Source: Gammaproteobacteria bacterium (GTDB lineage: Bacteria; Pseudomonadota; Gammaproteobacteria; Nitrosococcales; Methylophagaceae). From it: DNA of 64,000 nt. A program made the position numbers and the translations under genes. Of the stretch, positions 61,239 through 64,000 are shown one piece after another. Below the pieces are notes generated by a model. The model did not search any database, was not told the DNA's origin, and saw nothing but the letters and a program-made list of their open reading frames with translations. Positions within the stretch are counted from its first letter, which is position 1; each line of letters opens with the position of its first letter. Where the stretch lies: the NCBI GenBank assembly GCA_029248745.1, contig JAQWIT010000003.1, positions 186,001 to 250,000 of the forward strand, given 5' to 3'.

Positions 61239-62915
61239 ATGAGCGAAAGCTTTGCTGAACTCTTTGAAGAGAGTCTAAATTCCACACCAATGCAAACAGG
61301 TAAGATCGTATCTGGCATGGTTATCAGTGTCGGTTCCGATGTAGTCATGGTTAATGCTGGTTTAAAATCAGAAGGTGCCATACCTGTTGAAGAATTCCAA
61401 AATGAAAAAGGTGAAGTCACCGTTGTAGTGGGTGATATTGTCGATGTTGCATTAGAAACATTAGAAGATGGTTTTGGTGCGACACAATTATCACGTGAAA
61501 AAGCCAAAGCGGCAGAAGCATGGATCAAACTTGAACATGCCTTTGAAGCTAATGAAACTGTTACGGGTATAATGACAGGTAAAGTAAAAGGCGGTTTCAC
61601 TGTTGAATTGGAAAATGTACGTGCATTCTTACCAGGTTCATTGGTTGATGTTCGCCCAATTCGTGATACATCACATTTGGAAGGCAAAGAACTTGAGTTT
61701 AAACTGATCAAATTGGATCGTCCTCGTAACAACATCGTCGTTTCTCGCCGTGCCATCATGGAAGCAGAAAACAGTGTTGAACGTGATGCACTTCTAGAAG
61801 AGTTAGAAGAAGGCAAGAATGTCAAAGGTGTGGTTAAAAACTTGACTGACTACGGTGCATTCGTTGACCTAGGGGGTATCGATGGTTTATTACACATCAC
61901 AGATATGGCATGGAAACGTGTTAAACACCCGTCAGAAGTTGTTGCGATTGGTGATGAAATTGAAGTACAAGTACTTAAATTTGATAAAGAACGTGAACGT
62001 GTATCGCTTGGCCTGAAACAAATGGGCGACGATCCTTGGAAAGACATTGCAAACCGATACCCGAACAGCAGCCGCATCCAAGGTAAAGTCACGAACATTG
62101 CAGACTACGGTTGCTTTGTTGAAATTGAAGATGGTGTTGAAGGTCTTGTTCATATGTCTGAAATGGACTGGACAAACAAAAATGTACATCCATCCAAATT
62201 AGTACAATTAGGCGATGAAGTGCCTGTGATGGTATTGGATATTGATGCAGAACGCCGTCGTATTTCATTGGGTATGAAGCAATGTCAATCTAACCCTTGG
62301 GAAGAGTTTGCGATGACGCATAACAAGGGTGACAAAGTATCTGGTTCGATTAAATCAATCACTGATTTCGGTATCTTCATCGGACTAGATGGCGGCATTG
62401 ATGGCTTGATTCACCTTTCTGATATCACTTGGGAAGAAGAAAACGAAGAAGTCGTACGTGACTATAAAAAAGGTGATGAGTTAGAAGCTGTTGTATTAGC
62501 GATTGATCCAGAACGTGAGCGTATTTCTTTAGGAGTCAAACAATTACAAGATGACCCATTCTCTGAGTATATGTCTGAAAATCCACGTGGCAGTATCGTA
62601 ACAGGTAAAGTCACAGAAGTTGATGCACGCGGTGCAACAGTTGAATTATCAGACGGTGTTGAAGGTTACATTCGTGTTGCTGACATTTCACGTGAACGGA
62701 CTGAGGATGCAAGTAAAGTATTATCAGTTGGTGATGAAGTTGAAGCGAAGTTTACAGGTATGTCTCGTAAAGACCGGGCACTTACGTTATCTATTAAAGC
62801 GAAAGATTCACAAGATGAAACTGAAGCATTGAAAGAGTACTCAAATGTCTCGGCAAGCAATAACACTACTTTAGGTGATTTGTTAAAAGAACAAATGGAT
62901 CAAAAAGAGAGTTAA
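61239..62915 (+). CDS. rpsA: 30S ribosomal protein S1
   Basis: S1 is the mRNA-binding protein of the 30S subunit needed to start translation of structured mRNAs. The 558-residue protein has six S1 repeats; the first is the diverged ribosome-binding one (about 20-90), the others carry the regular GxVxxxxxxGxFVxL pattern (for example [20 protein letters not shown] near 196). It has its own structured leader and a strong terminator, so it forms a separate unit from cmk. Confidence 0.98.
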   Translation: MSESFAELFEESLNSTPMQTGKIVSGMVISVGSDVVMVNAGLKSEGAIPVEEFQNEKGEVTVVVGDIVDVALETLEDGFGATQLSREKAKAAEAWIKLEHAFEANETVTGIMTGKVKGGFTVELENVRAFLPGSLVDVRPIRDTSHLEGKELEFKLIKLDRPRNNIVVSRRAIMEAENSVERDALLEELEEGKNVKGVVKNLTDYGAFVDLGGIDGLLHITDMAWKRVKHPSEVVAIGDEIEVQVLKFDKERERVSLGLKQMGDDPWKDIANRYPNSSRIQGKVTNIADYGCFVEIEDGVEGLVHMSEMDWTNKNVHPSKLVQLGDEVPVMVLDIDAERRRISLGMKQCQSNPWEEFAMTHNKGDKVSGSIKSITDFGIFIGLDGGIDGLIHLSDITWEEENEEVVRDYKKGDELEAVVLAIDPERERISLGVKQLQDDPFSEYMSENPRGSIVTGKVTEVDARGATVELSDGVEGYIRVADISRERTEDASKVLSVGDEVEAKFTGMSRKDRALTLSIKAKDSQDETEALKEYSNVSASNNTTLGDLLKEQMDQKES

Positions 62916-62921
62916 GCTAAG

Positions 62922-62957
62922 AAAAGGAGCATCTGAGTGATTAGATGCTCCTTTTAT
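62922..62957 (+). terminator. Terminator after rpsA
   Basis: AAAAGGAGCATCT pairs perfectly with AGATGCTCCTTTT over an 8-base loop. It lies 7 bases after the stop codon. Confidence 0.93.
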
Positions 62958-63032
62958 CTTAAGAAATTTGAAATAAAGCAGTGAATATAGAATCGGGGCA
63001 AAGCCTTGTCGCGGTTTTAAGGAATGCAAAAT

Positions 63033-63323
63033 ATGACAAAATCAGATCTAATTGAAATACTGTCCGAAAGACAATCATTATTGAACTACCGTGATGTCGA
63101 ACTAGCAGTAAAATTGATTCTAGAACAAATGAGTGAAAACTTATCTAACGGTGACCGTATCGAAATCCGTGGTTTTGGAAGTTTTACACTTCATCATCGT
63201 CCAGCCCGCGTAGGCCGAAACCCGAAAAGCGGTGAGTCAGTAACATTAGATGAAAAATACGTACCTCACTTTAAGCCAGGTAAAGAATTACGCGACCGAG
63301 TGAATAACGCGGCAGGCTTTTAA
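63033..63323 (+). CDS. ihfB: Integration host factor beta subunit
   Basis: IhfB pairs with IhfA to bend DNA at specific sites. The ATG at 63033 is chosen over 63024 because AAGGA is at the right distance and it gives MTKSDLIE, the family start. The 96-residue product has the DNA-binding arm with the intercalating proline region [10 protein letters not shown] and the end [17 protein letters not shown] is also the usual partner for NtrC activation at sigma-54 promoters such as glnA here. Downstream of rpsA is its standard place. Confidence 0.97.
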   Translation: MTKSDLIEILSERQSLLNYRDVELAVKLILEQMSENLSNGDRIEIRGFGSFTLHHRPARVGRNPKSGESVTLDEKYVPHFKPGKELRDRVNNAAGF

Positions 63324-63331
63324 AAAGTGTT

Positions 63332-63718
63332 ATGAAATTCAGTCAAGAAGATCCGACTGATGCCCAGTTAGTAAAATCTTATGACGATCACGCGGTTGTC
63401 ATACAAACTGGAACAAGCACTGAGCTAACCACGTTATGTCAGCCATTCATATTGACAGCTGAAAAATGTGATTTACATACGCAGTTAAATCCTATCGCAA
63501 ACTTAGCCGAAGACGATATTGCCTACTTCAAATCTCATGACATTGAAATCATCATTTTAGGGCAAACGGATGTAACCAGAATCTCACCCCAAATTATTGT
63601 TCAATTGGCAAAACAAGCGATCGGTTTGGAACAAATGCCAATCGGTGCCGCTTGTAGAACATACAACTTACTCGTTTCAGAAGGGCGTCGTGTTGCCCTG
63701 TATATCGATTTCAGTTAG
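63332..63718 (+). CDS. Mth938-like (DUF498) domain protein
   Basis: This 128-residue protein is of the Mth938/DUF498 (NDUFAF3-like) fold family. The pattern is clear: IIILGQTDVTRISPQIIVQLAKQAIGLEQMPIGAACRTYNLLVSEGRRVALYI, with the single cysteine in GAACRTYN. The bacterial function is not established; eukaryotic relatives help assemble respiratory complex I. It starts 9 bases after ihfB and is likely co-transcribed. Confidence 0.88.
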   Translation: MKFSQEDPTDAQLVKSYDDHAVVIQTGTSTELTTLCQPFILTAEKCDLHTQLNPIANLAEDDIAYFKSHDIEIIILGQTDVTRISPQIIVQLAKQAIGLEQMPIGAACRTYNLLVSEGRRVALYIDFS

Positions 63719-64000
63719 TCGATCCTGACTCCTCTTCGCAAACTGTCATTACAGCGGTTTGTATCACAGATAAAATAGTTTAATTTTTAATTTAATTACC
63801 AGTCATAACTTATTGAATAATCTTTGTTCATCAATACATACATACAATTTGAATATTATCTCTATTGACGCATTACTGCGCAAAGTGGAAAATACCACAC
63901 AAAATGAATGGTTAATAAATTAAGACAATAGTGAGTATTTACAAACAGATTGTTGTCTTAGGATGAAAGCTGGAGTGAAACACGCTAGCTATAAAGTCTT
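63719..64000. other. AT-rich intergenic end of window
   Basis: No coding frame with support was seen in these 282 bases. A TTGACG near 63865 could be a -35 element for a gene beyond the right edge, but no matching -10 is convincing. Confidence 0.4.

Overview
The window is a chromosomal core segment of a low-GC (about low-40s % by eye) gammaproteobacterium. The evidence is the set and order of housekeeping genes: rpoH next to ftsX-ftsE-ftsY; leuS-lptE-holA-proA-nadD; rsfS-rlmH-maf-rng-yhdP-tldD; glnA with ntrB-ntrC; rimP-nusA-infB-rbfA-truB-rpsO-pnp; ileS-lspA; hisC-tyrA-aroA-cmk-rpsA-ihfB. A Methylophaga/Piscirickettsiaceae-like marine or methylotrophic lineage is a reasonable guess from gene order and base composition, but this is inference only.

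Layout. 1-350: no recognised gene, ending in the rpoH terminator. 351-3989 (minus): rpoH and the FtsX/FtsE/FtsY set. 4047-8088 (plus): a paired M16 peptidase operon running into rsmD and coaD, then a 2[4Fe-4S] ferredoxin. 8089-13176: an accessory, partly decayed stretch with a chemoreceptor remnant, a small membrane protein, a secreted hypothetical protein, a 1-Cys peroxiredoxin, a bacterial voltage-gated cation channel with an aspartate-rich filter, a DsrE-like secreted protein, and a permease remnant abutting an opposing cytochrome b561 remnant. 13177-30630 (plus): tRNA charging, LPS assembly, replication clamp loading, proline and NAD synthesis, ribosome maturation, RNase G, YhdP, TldD and a PP-loop thiolation enzyme paired with a TusA-like protein. 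30638-35588: the nitrogen regulon, with glnA under a sigma-54 promoter and an NtrC site, a broken DUF4124 gene, then ntrB-ntrC behind another NtrC site. 35635-35711: initiator tRNA. 35891-38046: metal handling, with an ArsR/SmtB repressor and a 30-residue, 11-cysteine metallothionein-like peptide too short for ordinary gene calling, then a lipoprotein and a PiuC-type hydroxylase around a Fur-like box. 38269-47086: the transcription/translation operon. 47286-53583: DUF2909 protein, photolyase, a DnaQ/GIY-YIG fusion nuclease, RF3, a frameshifted CBS-domain gene and a DUF3579 protein. 53825-63718: ileS-lspA, the aromatic/histidine amino-acid genes, cmk, rpsA with a structured leader, ihfB and a DUF498 protein.

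Working together: glnA and ntrBC form a self-regulating nitrogen circuit with matching GCACC-N5-GGTGC sites at both promoters. The most novel-looking element is the ArsR/micro-metallothionein operon. Its operator lies in the spacer between good -35 and -10 elements, and both encoded proteins carry cysteine clusters. Several genes (chemoreceptor, permease, cytochrome b561, DUF4124, CBS) are disrupted while neighbouring essential genes are intact. This points to ongoing decay of dispensable functions or, for the CBS gene, possibly to homopolymer sequencing errors.
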